32,573 nt of DNA, taken from NCBI GenBank assembly GCA_964620345.1, contig CAZUHK010000013.1:1-32573 (forward strand), written 5' to 3'. A model generated the notes under the pieces. It did no database searches and was not told where the DNA came from. It worked only from the letters and a program-made list of their open reading frames with translations. This DNA comes from CAZUHK01 sp964620345. GTDB taxonomy: Bacteria > Planctomycetota > Phycisphaerae > Phycisphaerales > Zrk34. Positions 9,135 to 17,639 of this stretch are shown here, one piece after another. Each line of letters begins with the position of its first letter. Positions within the stretch are counted from its first letter, which is position 1. Position numbers and translations under genes: made by a program.

Positions 9135-10379
9135 TTACAGCAGTTCGCCGATCACCGCGTCGGCCAACAGCAGGCCGCGGCGGGTGAGGCGCAGGTGCGT
9201 CGGCGTTTGCTCCAGCACGCCGCGGTCGATCAGGTCGGCGATCGTCTGCTGCCGCGCGCGGCTGAGCACGTCGCCGAGCCAGTCGTTGGGCGCACCGTCG
9301 ATCAGCCGCAGCCGAAGCATCAGTTGCTCGCCGATCGACGCCTCGTGGTCGAGTTGTTCGACATCCTGCACCGGCGCCCCGCCGCCGCAAGCCAGGTATC
9401 GGCCCAGGTGCGGCACGTTCTTCCAGCGCAACCCTCGCACGTGCCCCGAGGCCGACGGCCCGACCGCCAGCCAGTCGCGGTTCAACCAGTAAGCCATGTT
9501 GTGCAGGCACCTTGAACCCGGCGGTCGCTGCGTCGCGGCGAGCGCGAAATTGCTCACCTCGTAATGCTCAAACCCCGCGGCGGTCAGCGTGTCGATCGTC
9601 GTCTCGAACATCGCCGTCTCCAGCGGCTCGTCGGCCGGGTCGATGTGGCCGCGCTGGAGCTTCACCGTCATCGGCGTGTTCGGCTCGTACGTGAGCGCAT
9701 AGCACGACAGGTGCGTCGGCCCCAGGTCGACCGCCCGGCTCAGGTCATCGCGCCACTCGTCCAGCGTCTGGCCGGGGATGGCGTAGATCAGGTCGAGGTT
9801 CAGGTTGGTGATGCCCGCGGCGCGAGCGTGGTTGACTGCCTTGGCGACGCTTGCGGGGTCGTGCCATCGCTCGAGTGTGTTGAGGTGTCGTTCGTCGAAC
9901 GACTGGCAACCGATCGACACGCGGTTGACCCCGCCCGCGGCCAGCGTCGTCATCAGCTCGGCGGTGACCGTTTCGGGATTGGCCTCGACGGTGAACTCGG
10001 CCGGCGCGGATCGATCGAACGCCTCATCCAACGCCGGCAGCAGTCGCCCCCACAGCTCGGCCCGCAGCAGCGTGGGCGTGCCGCCGCCGACGAAGATCGT
10101 GGTGAGCCGGGGCCGACCCGCCGACTCGCCCACCGCCCGTAACTCTTCGATCAGCCGACCGGTGAACGCCGCCTGCCGATCGCGGTCGTCGACGATGCTG
10201 TAGAAATCGCAGTAGTGGCACTTGTGAAAGCAGAAGGGGGTGTGCACGTACAGCCCGCAGACGGTGGGCGCCGAGAGCCGGGCGGCCGCGTCGGCGCTAT
10301 CTGTCGGTAGTTGAACGGGATAGGCCGGTCCACTAGACTGACCACCCGCTCTTGCGGTACTGGTTAAAGGTGCTTTCAT
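9135..10379 (-). CDS. hemW: HemW-like radical SAM protein (haem chaperone / coproporphyrinogen oxidase-like)
   Basis: 414 residues. Radical SAM iron-sulfur motif CxxxCxxC at C50, C54 and C57, followed by Asp-Phe (HTPFCFHKCHYCDF). Phe at the position of HemN's fourth Cys points to HemW, a haem-binding chaperone, rather than true coproporphyrinogen dehydrogenase. SAM-binding GGGTP and the C-terminal HemN-type domain are present. The start is uncertain. The nearest standard start is ATG 10379, but it leaves about 40 low-complexity residues before the conserved GLYVHTPFC strand, and its CATG is shared with the start of the divergent FHA gene. An upstream extension to 10469 would run into the FHA gene and is unlikely. 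Confidence 0.9.
   Translation of the reverse strand: MKAPLTSTARAGGQSSGPAYPVQLPTDSADAAARLSAPTVCGLYVHTPFCFHKCHYCDFYSIVDDRDRQAAFTGRLIEELRAVGESAGRPRLTTIFVGGGTPTLLRAELWGRLLPALDEAFDRSAPAEFTVEANPETVTAELMTTLAAGGVNRVSIGCQSFDERHLNTLERWHDPASVAKAVNHARAAGITNLNLDLIYAIPGQTLDEWRDDLSRAVDLGPTHLSCYALTYEPNTPMTVKLQRGHIDPADEPLETAMFETTIDTLTAAGFEHYEVSNFALAATQRPPGSRCLHNMAYWLNRDWLAVGPSASGHVRGLRWKNVPHLGRYLACGGGAPVQDVEQLDHEASIGEQLMLRLRLIDGAPNDWLGDVLSRARQQTIADLIDRGVLEQTPTHLRLTRRGLLLADAVIGELL
10311..10339 (+). promoter_or_regulatory. Sigma-70-like promoter of the FHA gene
   Basis: TTGAAC (10311-10316), a 17-base spacer and TAGACT (10334-10339). Predicted start about 10346 gives a leader of about 32 bases that carries AAAGG (10366-10370). 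It lies within the low-complexity N-terminal extension of hemW on the other strand. Confidence 0.55.
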
Positions 10380-10989
10380 GCAGGCGTCTCTTGTCATGTT
10401 CAAGGCGGACGGCGAACGCAAGGATTTTCCCTTGCACAAGGATACCGTGGTCGTCGGGCGTAAGAACACCTGCGGTCTGCGGATACCGCTGTCGGCGGTG
10501 TCGCGCCAGCATTTTCAGATCGAGAAGACCGATGACACGCTGACGCTGCGCGACCTGGGTTCGAGCAACGGCACCTATCTCAACGACGAGCGGACGATGG
10601 AGGCCGAGCTGGCCGCGGGCGATCAGATCCGCGTCGGGCCGGTCACCTTCATCGTGGTGATCGACGGCAAGCCCGAAGAGGTCGAGCCGATCACCACCGT
10701 CCTGCCCGAGGACACCGGCGAGATCGAGGCCCCGGCGGTCCGAGGCGAGGAGCCGGAGGAGGCCGAGGAGGCCGAGGCCCCGGTTCCGGTCCCGGTCGCT
10801 CAGGCCCAGGACGAGCCGGAGCAGATCGTCGAGCCGGTTGAGGAAGAATCGCACACGCCGACCGTCGACATCGACGAGGAAGATCCCATCGCCGCGCTCG
10901 AAGCGCTCGCGGCGTCCGGCAACGACGATGAAGACGCGATCCCGCTGCTTGACGACGACGACGAAGAAGATGACGAGGACGCCCGATAG
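10378..10989 (+). CDS. FHA-domain protein with acidic tail
   Basis: 203 residues. An N-terminal FHA domain (about 1-97) binds phosphothreonine peptides. The conserved residues are present: G27-R28, S42-R43-x-H45, and N64-G65. The rest (about 98-203) is a disordered, strongly acidic tail of Glu, Asp and Pro ending in a run of Asp and Glu. No kinase or other catalytic domain is attached, and no Ser/Thr kinase gene is in the window, so the partner is unknown. Start ATG 10378 with AAAGG eight to twelve bases upstream and a promoter at 10311-10339. The same strand continues with asd after 133 bases. Confidence 0.93.
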   Translation: MQASLVMFKADGERKDFPLHKDTVVVGRKNTCGLRIPLSAVSRQHFQIEKTDDTLTLRDLGSSNGTYLNDERTMEAELAAGDQIRVGPVTFIVVIDGKPEEVEPITTVLPEDTGEIEAPAVRGEEPEEAEEAEAPVPVPVAQAQDEPEQIVEPVEEESHTPTVDIDEEDPIAALEALAASGNDDEDAIPLLDDDDEEDDEDAR

Positions 10990-11122
10990 ACGGTTGTTTT
11001 GGGAGCGCCACGTCCGCCGGCCGTCGTCTGCCGAGGTTTCCCCGACTACCATGAAGTTTCGCGACCCATCGTGCGCCCGCGTGGCGCCATCACCAGCCCA
11101 ATCGCCCCCAAGGACCGTGGCC

Positions 11123-12148
11123 ATGAACAACCCGCCCCACATCGCGATCGCCGGTGTCACCGGCGCCGTGGGTCAGGAATTCCTCCGCATTCTCCAGCAG
11201 CGGGACTTCCCCTTCGCCTCGATCAAGATGCTCGCCAGCGCCCGCTCGGTCGGCAAGCCCATCACGTTCAAGGGCCGGACCTATACCGTTGAAGAACTGA
11301 CCGACGACTCGTTCGACGGCGTGGACCTGGCGCTGTTCAGCGCCGGCGGTGATCGGTCCAAGCGCTACGCGCCCATCGCGGTGGCCAAGGGGTGCGTCGT
11401 GGTCGACAATTCCTCGGCGTTCCGCATGGACGCCCACACGCCGCTGGTCGTGCCCGAGGTCAACCCCGAGGCGATCGACGACCACCGCGGCATCATCGCC
11501 AACCCCAACTGCTCGACGATTCTGATGAACGTCGCCGTCTGGCCACTGCACCGGGCCAACCCGATCCGGCGTGTGGTGGTCAGCACCTACCAGGCGGCCA
11601 GCGGCGCCGGCGCGGCGGCGATGGCCGAACTGGAAACCCAGGCGCGCGAGCTGGTCGAGGCCAAGCCGCTGACCACCGACGTCTGGGGCCGGCAGTACGC
11701 TTTCAACCTCTTCAGCCACGACTCGCCGATCAATCCCCAGACCGGCTACAACACCGAAGAGACCAAGATGATCCACGAGACGCGCAAGATCTTCGGCGTT
11801 TCGGACTTCAAGGTCTCGGTCACGTGCATCCGCGTGCCGGTGCTGCGGGCGCACTGCGAGTCGGTCAACCTGACGTTCAGCGAGCCGATGACCGACAAGC
11901 GGGTGCGCGACATCCTCGCCGACGCCCCGGGCGTGAAGGTGATCGACGACCGCGATGCGAACAAGTTCCCCGAGCCGTTGGACGCCAGCGGGGGCGACGA
12001 TGTGCTGGTCGGCCGCATCCGTCAGGACCTGGGCCAGGACGGCGGGGTGGGCATCGAGATGTTCATCGCCGGCGACCAGATTCGCAAAGGCGCGGCGCTC
12101 AACGCGATCCAGATCGCCGAACGGCTGCTGGAGAAGGTGCCGGCGTGA
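11123..12148 (+). CDS. asd: Aspartate-semialdehyde dehydrogenase
   Basis: 341 residues. It reduces aspartyl phosphate to aspartate semialdehyde with NADPH, the branch-point step for lysine, diaminopimelate, threonine and methionine. N-terminal nucleotide-binding GVTGAVGQEF (11-20), active-site Cys130 in NPNCST, QAASGAG (158-164), and the RVPVLRAH segment (237-244) with catalytic His244. Length and motif order match the short bacterial type. Start ATG 11123 with AAGGA at 11110-11114; the longer open frame upstream is intergenic and FHA shadow. The cupin gene follows after 37 bases on the same strand. Confidence 0.97.
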   Translation: MNNPPHIAIAGVTGAVGQEFLRILQQRDFPFASIKMLASARSVGKPITFKGRTYTVEELTDDSFDGVDLALFSAGGDRSKRYAPIAVAKGCVVVDNSSAFRMDAHTPLVVPEVNPEAIDDHRGIIANPNCSTILMNVAVWPLHRANPIRRVVVSTYQAASGAGAAAMAELETQARELVEAKPLTTDVWGRQYAFNLFSHDSPINPQTGYNTEETKMIHETRKIFGVSDFKVSVTCIRVPVLRAHCESVNLTFSEPMTDKRVRDILADAPGVKVIDDRDANKFPEPLDASGGDDVLVGRIRQDLGQDGGVGIEMFIAGDQIRKGAALNAIQIAERLLEKVPA

Positions 12149-12185
12149 TGCTGCCCGGTTCGCCGGGGAATAAAGGAAGTCGGCC

Positions 12186-12566
12186 ATGCGCATCACCAAC
12201 CCCAGACAACTGCCCGGCCAGCCCATGGCGATGGACGGGGCCAAGGGCGTGGCCTTCCGCCTGCTGATCGGCCGCGAGCACGGGGCGCCCAACTTCGCGA
12301 TGCGCCACTTCACCGTCGAGCCCGGCGGGCACACGCCCGAGCACCGGCACCCCTACGAGCACGAGGTGATGATCACCGTCGGCCGCGGCGTGGTGCGCGG
12401 CGGCGACACGCTGCGCGAGATCCACGCCGGCGATGTCGTCTTCATGCCCGCCAACGCGCTGCACCAGTTCCGCAACACAGCCAACCAGCCGCTTGAGTTC
12501 ATCTGCCTGGTGCCGTTGCAGTTCGACTGCGGCAACGGCGCGTGTCAACCCACCCCCGGGAGCTGA
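12186..12566 (+). CDS. Single-domain cupin protein
   Basis: 126 residues, one small beta-barrel. Cupin motif 1 at 48-68 has metal ligands H53, H55 and E60 and His59 beside them. Motif 2 (about 82-98) has P88, N90 and H93. The metal set is therefore complete. The C-terminus carries two Cys (115, 120). Proteins of this form bind a divalent metal and a small ligand; the reaction cannot be told. Start ATG 12186 with AAAGGAAG at about 12170-12177. It lies 37 bases after asd and is probably co-transcribed, but a functional link is not evident. Confidence 0.88.
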   Translation: MRITNPRQLPGQPMAMDGAKGVAFRLLIGREHGAPNFAMRHFTVEPGGHTPEHRHPYEHEVMITVGRGVVRGGDTLREIHAGDVVFMPANALHQFRNTANQPLEFICLVPLQFDCGNGACQPTPGS

Positions 12567-12664
12567 CCCCCGGAACTTCGTCGCGGCAGTTGTCAGGGAT
12601 GCGCTGCGCGGGGGTGTGGCGTGCATCGGTGCGCGGCGAGCGACTTGGGGCCGGGGCGATGCGA

Positions 12665-12670
12665 TACAAT
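12665..12670 (+). promoter_or_regulatory. -10 box of the coiled-coil membrane protein (leaderless arrangement)
   Basis: TACAAT, then exactly seven bases, then ATG 12678. No Shine-Dalgarno is visible. Confidence 0.55.
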
Positions 12671-12677
12671 CGGGCCG

Positions 12678-13724
12678 ATGAGTCCCGCGCCGATCAGGCA
12701 TGAAGAGGTGACCAGCCCCCGCCGCCGTTGGCGCGTGGGGCGGGTGGTGTTCGCGCTGGTCGTGGCGTTGCTGGTCGCCGCGTGGTTCGGCTGGTCGTGG
12801 GATGATCTGCTGCCCCAGGCCGCGGACGGGCCCGGCCACCTGGTCGAGGGCCGGGCGGAGTTGATCGGCGATCGCGGTTATGCGCTGGCCGCCCAGCGTG
12901 TCACGCCCGCCGAAGCCGGCGATCTGCGGTTCGACGATGGGGCGTTGCTGCTGCTTGGCGGCGCGGGCGGCCCGCACCGGTTCATCACCGACCTGGGGCC
13001 GATGCAGTTGAACGAGTTGAAGACCGCTCCGCGTGTTGGCTATGGCCCGCGGGCGCCGCTCAAAGTGGGCCACGTCTACGCCGTTCGCCTCAAGAGCGAA
13101 TCGCGCGTGCGGTACGCCAAGCTGCGCGTGATCGACGTAATCGCCCGAGTCGACGGCGGGCTGTTCGGCAAGGACACGCCCGGCTCGCTGAAGTTCGACT
13201 ACGCGATGCAGCTCAACGGCACGCGCCGCTTCACGCACGACGAGCCGGAGGACTCGGCCACCGCCACCCTGGTGCGGCGGCGTGACCGGCTCCAGAACGA
13301 CCGCGATGCGCTGATGCACAAGCTCAGCCACGACATCCCGCAATTGCAGGTGACCCTCGCCCGCCAGGCCGCGGAGGTGCGTCAGCAGCTCGCCGCCGCC
13401 GCGACGCCGCAAACCGAGGCGACGCTGCAGCGCGAGCTGCGGGAGATCGCCCGTATGGCCGTCGCGCTCGACCGGCACGGCGCGAAGATTCAGAACACGC
13501 TGGTGCTGATCGACTCGGCCGTGCGCAACCTCGCCCGCCGCATCCAGAGCGAGGCGTTGCTGGGCGAAGACGCCGGTGCATTGCTGGCCCAGACCGCCTC
13601 GATCGAGCGGGAATCCGCGGCGTTGCTGGAAGTGCAACTCACCGAGGCCGGGGTCGGCGACAACGCCATCGACCAGCAGGCCGTCGATCGAAAGCTCATG
13701 GAGCTGGGCGGCAAAGAAGAGTGA
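12678..13724 (+). CDS. Membrane-anchored coiled-coil protein, unknown function
   Basis: 348 residues. Basic N-terminus, one transmembrane segment (about 22-38), then a beta-rich extracytoplasmic domain (about 50-190) containing HVYAVRLKSESRVRYAKLRV and LKFDYAMQLNGTRRF. After that comes a long charged alpha-helical region (about 193-320) with heptad character, likely a coiled coil. No catalytic motif seen. The beta-rich part resembles a class of small secreted domains, as far as I can recall, but I cannot name it. The start ATG 12678 is supported by TACAAT seven bases before it. It ends three bases from the convergent nucleotidyltransferase gene. Confidence 0.8.
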   Translation: MSPAPIRHEEVTSPRRRWRVGRVVFALVVALLVAAWFGWSWDDLLPQAADGPGHLVEGRAELIGDRGYALAAQRVTPAEAGDLRFDDGALLLLGGAGGPHRFITDLGPMQLNELKTAPRVGYGPRAPLKVGHVYAVRLKSESRVRYAKLRVIDVIARVDGGLFGKDTPGSLKFDYAMQLNGTRRFTHDEPEDSATATLVRRRDRLQNDRDALMHKLSHDIPQLQVTLARQAAEVRQQLAAAATPQTEATLQRELREIARMAVALDRHGAKIQNTLVLIDSAVRNLARRIQSEALLGEDAGALLAQTASIERESAALLEVQLTEAGVGDNAIDQQAVDRKLMELGGKEE

Positions 13725-13727
13725 CGC

Positions 13728-14306
13728 TTACCAGTCCTCGCGGTCGGCTTCGACGCGGTCGAGCCGGTCGCGAAGCTCAATGGGCAGTTCGGCGCGGATG
13801 GCCTGATCGATCAGGCCGACCTCGAGCAGGTCGGCGATATGCACCCGATCGATGTCGCGGAACGAAGAGAGCTTCATCCGCACCAGTGCCGGCAGGTCGA
13901 GCACAGCGAAGCCGTGCGGGTCGCGCACCGTCTCGCGGATCGATGGCGACGGCACCGGGTACGAGGGGCGTACCAGTTCGTCGGCCCAGACCAGGTGTAC
14001 GCCTGCGCGTCGGCTGGGCTCCTGCGGATCGACAAACATCACCAGCCGCCGCAGATCGTGACGCTCGAAGCCCAGCTTTTGCATGACTTGTGCGATCCGT
14101 CGCTCATCTTCACGTCGAACAAGCAGGTCCACATCCTTGGTCGCACGTGTCGCGGCCGGATCGACCCGCGCCACCCACGCGGCGACAGCGTTGCCGCCAA
14201 CGACGGCGTACCCGATGCCCGCATCGTCCAGGGCAGCGGTCACGCGGTGAAGCCGCTGCTCGACGCGATCCTTGGCCATCACGTAATCCCGATAGCTGGT
14301 GGACAT
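13728..14306 (-). CDS. Nucleotidyltransferase-fold protein
   Basis: 192 residues. The N-terminal half has the nucleotidyltransferase core: VVGGNAVAAW (35-44, with the GG pair at 37-38) and TKDVDLLV with the metal-binding pair D58 and D60. This looks like the AbiEii/DUF6036-type family, in which a substrate RNA or protein is modified with a nucleotide, but no antitoxin partner gene is adjacent. The start is ATG 14306, nine bases after the stop of the PhnP-like gene on the same strand, so it is probably the second gene of that operon. A TAGAAT hexamer at 14313-14318 includes that gene's stop codon and may be chance. Substrate unknown. Confidence 0.75.
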   Translation of the reverse strand: MSTSYRDYVMAKDRVEQRLHRVTAALDDAGIGYAVVGGNAVAAWVARVDPAATRATKDVDLLVRREDERRIAQVMQKLGFERHDLRRLVMFVDPQEPSRRAGVHLVWADELVRPSYPVPSPSIRETVRDPHGFAVLDLPALVRMKLSSFRDIDRVHIADLLEVGLIDQAIRAELPIELRDRLDRVEADREDW

Positions 14307-14315
14307 GGCATTATT

Positions 14316-15110
14316 CTACTCCGCCACTTCGATCGTGATGCCGTCGTAGCCGAGGAAAACATGCTCGGGCAGCTTGGGTTCGAGGTCGGCATGGCGGATG
14401 TCGTGGGCGATGTGGGTGAGGTACGCCCGGCGGGGCCGCAGCTCGTCGATGATCGCCAACGCCTGATCGACCGTCAGGTGCGTGGGGTGGTGGCGGTAGC
14501 GCAGGGCGTCGATCACCAGCACATCCAGGTCGGCCAGCAGCGGGTAGCTTTCGGGCGGGATGCTCGACACATCGGTGCAGTAGGCGCAGCGGCCGACTTT
14601 GAAGCCCACGATCGGCAGGCGACCGTGCAGCAGGCGGATCGGCGTCCACCGCAGGCCGGCCAGGTCGAACGGCTCGGCCGGGGCGATCGGGTTGAGCAGC
14701 AACCGCGGCACGAACGACTGGTTGACGTTCTTCTCGGGGCGGAAGATGTACGCAAACATCGTCCGCAACCATTCGGCGACGCCGGCTTCGGCGTAGAGGT
14801 TGATCGGCTGGTTCTGCACGGCGTTGAAGCGGCGCAGGTCGTCGATGCCGAAGATGTGATCGGCGTGGTTGTGCGTGTAGACCACGCCGTCGATCCGCAT
14901 CACCCGATGGCGGATGATCTGCTGGCGCAGCTCGGGCGGGGTGTCGATGAGCACGGTGCGGACGGTGCCGCGGTCTTCGAACTGCACCATGGCCGCGGCG
15001 CGGTCGCGGCGGTCGCGGGGGTCCGACGAGGTGCACACCGCGCAGGTGCAGCCGATCATCGGCACGCCGGCGCTGGTGCCCGTGCCCATCAAGGTCAGCG
15101 TGAGCGACAT
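14316..15110 (-). CDS. PhnP-like metallo-beta-lactamase-fold hydrolase
   Basis: 264 residues. Metallo-beta-lactamase fold with metal motif H80-N-H82-x-D84-H85, plus later metal-ligand candidates in YCTDVSSI and LTHIAHD. The N-terminal GTSAGVP and the CxCxxC set (C21, C23, C26) form the structural zinc site typical of PhnP, a cyclic phosphodiesterase of phosphonate metabolism. No phn genes are nearby, so the substrate here is probably another cyclic phosphate, or is unknown. The start is ATG 15110; a TACACT box lies seven bases before it. CCAAGGC just upstream includes AAGG, which is too close to serve well as a ribosome site. It leads a short minus-strand operon with the nucleotidyltransferase. 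Confidence 0.88.
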   Translation of the reverse strand: MSLTLTLMGTGTSAGVPMIGCTCAVCTSSDPRDRRDRAAAMVQFEDRGTVRTVLIDTPPELRQQIIRHRVMRIDGVVYTHNHADHIFGIDDLRRFNAVQNQPINLYAEAGVAEWLRTMFAYIFRPEKNVNQSFVPRLLLNPIAPAEPFDLAGLRWTPIRLLHGRLPIVGFKVGRCAYCTDVSSIPPESYPLLADLDVLVIDALRYRHHPTHLTVDQALAIIDELRPRRAYLTHIAHDIRHADLEPKLPEHVFLGYDGITIEVAE

Positions 15111-15117
15111 GCCTTGG

Positions 15118-15123
15118 AGTGTA
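15118..15123 (-). promoter_or_regulatory. -10 box of the PhnP-like gene (leaderless arrangement)
   Basis: TACACT on the minus strand, exactly seven bases before ATG 15110. No convincing -35. Confidence 0.5.
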
Positions 15124-15161
15124 GCGGAATTGCGCCGGCGGCTGGTGGCCGGAGCAGACGG

Positions 15162-16004
15162 CTATCGCTGGCGCTGCAGTTGCCGGCGCTGCTCGCCGGC
15201 GGCGACGCGGCAGAGCGTGTCGGTCACAAACGTCTCGTGCGCGCGGTGGTGCGTGAAGGTAAACGCCATCGCCAGGGTGAGCGACTCGGGTGTTTCTGAG
15301 GCGCATCGGACCTTGCGACCCACGGCGCGCAGGGGCAGGCCCAGGCCCGGCAGGTTCATTTCGATCCAGAAGCACTCGTGTGGCTCGATCTCCTGCTGGC
15401 GTTCGGTGCCCACGAGCACCGCCAGACCGCCGGCGCTGAGGTCGAGGATGCGGCCGTCCATCGGGCTGCCCAGGTCGGGGCTGCGCACCGGCATCGCCTG
15501 TCCTGAGCCCTCGGCCTTGTGCTCGAACAGGTTGGCCCGCTCGGCCTGGACCGCGGAGCGGATGTCGAGCAGCGGCCAGACCGTCGCCCGGGCCGGTTCG
15601 GCCGCGAGCATCGGCACGCGGAAGAACGCCCGGCGCTGGGCCGAGCGGACGTTCATCGGCGGCGCCAGCCGTAGCGCCGGCACGCTGGCCTGGGCGTTGA
15701 GCTGGTGCCTGATCGCCTCGAGCGCCTCGGTCTCAAACCCCCACCGTGCCGCGCCCACCCCCAGCATGCCGCACAACCGCATGCCCGGGCTGATCGTGCC
15801 CTCGCCTTTGAGTGAGAACGGCCGCTCGACGATCCAGCCGTCGGGCCGGACCTGAATCAGCCGCACGCGATGGCTGACGCGTTGCTCGGGGGGCAGGTCG
15901 TGGTGGGCCGGGTCCGCGCGCAGCTCCATCACACCGTTGCGCTTCTCGGTGGTCTGCACCAGTTGCGTCCATTCGCGCGGCGGGTTGTCGGTCGTCGTGG
16001 CCAT
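15162..16004 (-). CDS. YcgR-type PilZ-domain protein (c-di-GMP receptor)
   Basis: 280 residues. An N-terminal YcgR-like beta domain (about 38-118; RVRLIQVRPDGWIVERP) is followed by a PilZ domain (about 122-255). The c-di-GMP-binding residues are present: the arginine motif RRAFFR (124-129), and DLSAGG (188-193) for the D/N-x-S-x-x-G motif. Such proteins respond to cyclic di-GMP and act on flagella, exopolysaccharide or secretion. No flagellar genes lie in the window. Start ATG 16004; only a weak purine stretch precedes it. It is downstream of the MFS gene on the same strand, with 108 bases between. Confidence 0.85.
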   Translation of the reverse strand: MATTTDNPPREWTQLVQTTEKRNGVMELRADPAHHDLPPEQRVSHRVRLIQVRPDGWIVERPFSLKGEGTISPGMRLCGMLGVGAARWGFETEALEAIRHQLNAQASVPALRLAPPMNVRSAQRRAFFRVPMLAAEPARATVWPLLDIRSAVQAERANLFEHKAEGSGQAMPVRSPDLGSPMDGRILDLSAGGLAVLVGTERQQEIEPHECFWIEMNLPGLGLPLRAVGRKVRCASETPESLTLAMAFTFTHHRAHETFVTDTLCRVAAGEQRRQLQRQR

Positions 16005-16112
16005 GGCGAGACTCTGCGGTCGATTGACCTGTTCCGCATCATGGAATATCGGCCGGCCCTGCGGCGGACTTGACGGCGGCGGGGCGTTTGCGGGTTGTAC
16101 CGGTCGGGCGGG

Positions 16113-17552
16113 TCAGTCGGTCTCATCGGGCACGTCGGCGTGGCGGAGCTTGCGCGAGAGCATGTAATAGCCCACGGCGCCGACCGTGCCCAGCGCCGCG
16201 GCGATCGCGAACGCCGGCGTGCCCAGCCCCGCCCAGCCGGCGATGCGCCAGCCGACGAACGGCACGATCGTGTCGGCCCAGCCGGCGTACAGCGCCATGC
16301 CCAGGAACGGGAACACCGCGCCGCGCACGCCGGTGAGCGTCACGTGGATGCCCATGTAGACCGCGACCATGCGACGGGAGGCGAAGTCGTTGTGGCCCAG
16401 GTTCCAGGCGATCATGCCGCCGCCGCGGCCGATGCCCAAGAACAGCCGCGCCGCGGCCAGGACGCCCAGCCCCTGGCCGATGTTCCCCTGGGTGATCAGC
16501 CACGCCGCGATGGCCGTCAGCCCCTGCGAGACGACGAACAGCCAGCCCTGGCGGGCGCGGAAGTGGGCGATGTGCATGCGGTCCAGCAGCTTGCCCCACC
16601 AGCCGACGGTGAGCATCGCCAGGCCGACGGGGATCACCTGCGTCAGGCCGATCGCGACGATGAAGCCGACGTTCATCGCACCGTCGCCGAACAGGCGCAG
16701 CGGCCCGACCTGGTCGGACGTATCGGCGGCGAGCTTGATCACCGGGGCCTCGACCATCATGTTTGACGCGCCAAGCATGAACTGCCAGGTCATGTAACTG
16801 CGGAAGGTCTTGTCGCGCTTGAGCACGGCCCAGAATCCACCGGTGTCCTGCGGGTCGTATTCGTAGATGGGGCCTTGCTCGCCGTGGGGCGTGGGCCGGA
16901 CGGCGGGTCGGCGTTCGAAGGCGAGCATGTCGCGCTCGCGGCGGACGCGCACGCGGGAGTAGGCGATCACGCCGACCGCGGCGATCAGGGCCGCGGCGGG
17001 GTAGAACACGCGGAAGCTGCGCGGGTCGGCGTCGAGCAGCAGGGCGGCGGCGAGCGACGCGCTGAGCACGCACAGCGTCATCACCACGCTCAGCCGCGCG
17101 GTGATCTGCCCGCGCGAGCGGCGGGGGTAGTTCGCCCGCCACACGGCGCTGCGCACGGTGATGATGCCGGCGATCAGGCAACGGGCGATCACGTATGTCG
17201 CGGCCAGCAGATACCCGCCGGCATCGCTGATCGGCAAGACCGCCACGGCCACAAGCACCCCCAGCACGCCGATCTGCATCGCGTTGATCACCCGCACCTT
17301 CGGCCGGCCCCGCGCCAGGCGCGCCCAGAGCAAGCTGGTGAGGTTGCTGAACATCGGCGCGGCGCTGAATACCGCCAGCAGCATGTTGCCCACATCGAAG
17401 ATTTTCTCGGCGATCACGCCGATCACCCCGGCCTCCATCATCGCCACCGCCAGCGGCAGCGTGTAGCTGGTGACCAGCTCGTGCCGGTAGCACTGCCGGG
17501 TCATCAGCGGCAGGCGCTGGGGGTGAAAGGCGGCGATCAGGCGCTGGAACAT
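16113..17552 (-). CDS. MFS-type transporter, substrate unknown
   Basis: 479 residues, about 12 hydrophobic segments with a long charged cytoplasmic loop in the middle (around 205-250), the layout of the major facilitator superfamily. The loop between segments 2 and 3 holds WARLARGRPKV, in the place of the family's basic signature A. There is no substrate-specific motif I recognise. The start at ATG 17552 gives a basic N-terminus before the first segment. No good Shine-Dalgarno is seen. A terminator-like hairpin ends only about 20 bases before the start, so expression probably depends on read-through from the lipoprotein gene promoter or on a signal inside this short gap. Confidence 0.82.
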   Translation of the reverse strand: MFQRLIAAFHPQRLPLMTRQCYRHELVTSYTLPLAVAMMEAGVIGVIAEKIFDVGNMLLAVFSAAPMFSNLTSLLWARLARGRPKVRVINAMQIGVLGVLVAVAVLPISDAGGYLLAATYVIARCLIAGIITVRSAVWRANYPRRSRGQITARLSVVMTLCVLSASLAAALLLDADPRSFRVFYPAAALIAAVGVIAYSRVRVRRERDMLAFERRPAVRPTPHGEQGPIYEYDPQDTGGFWAVLKRDKTFRSYMTWQFMLGASNMMVEAPVIKLAADTSDQVGPLRLFGDGAMNVGFIVAIGLTQVIPVGLAMLTVGWWGKLLDRMHIAHFRARQGWLFVVSQGLTAIAAWLITQGNIGQGLGVLAAARLFLGIGRGGGMIAWNLGHNDFASRRMVAVYMGIHVTLTGVRGAVFPFLGMALYAGWADTIVPFVGWRIAGWAGLGTPAFAIAAALGTVGAVGYYMLSRKLRHADVPDETD

Positions 17553-17573
17553 GGCGGTCGATGGGGGGCGATG

Positions 17574-17605
17574 AAAAACAACCCCCCATCAGACGAAAGG
17601 GGGGT
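17574..17605 (-). terminator. Rho-independent terminator or attenuator before the MFS gene
   Basis: Minus strand: stem ACCCCCC (17605-17599) and GGGGGGT (17587-17581), 11-base loop, then TGTTTTT (17580-17574). It lies between the lipoprotein stop and the MFS start, 22 bases before the latter. Confidence 0.75.
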
Positions 17606-17639
17606 GTGAGGTTCGATGGAAGCAGACGGCCGCCGCCGG

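Noticed and set aside
13728..14306. Toxin-antitoxin or abortive-infection pair
   Set aside because: The nucleotidyltransferase fold is present, but neither neighbour looks like an antitoxin: one is a PhnP-like hydrolase and the other a convergent membrane protein.
14313..14318. TAGAAT as a leaderless promoter of the nucleotidyltransferase gene
   Set aside because: It includes the stop codon of the upstream gene on the same strand, has a spacing of six rather than seven, and the gene is more simply second in an operon.
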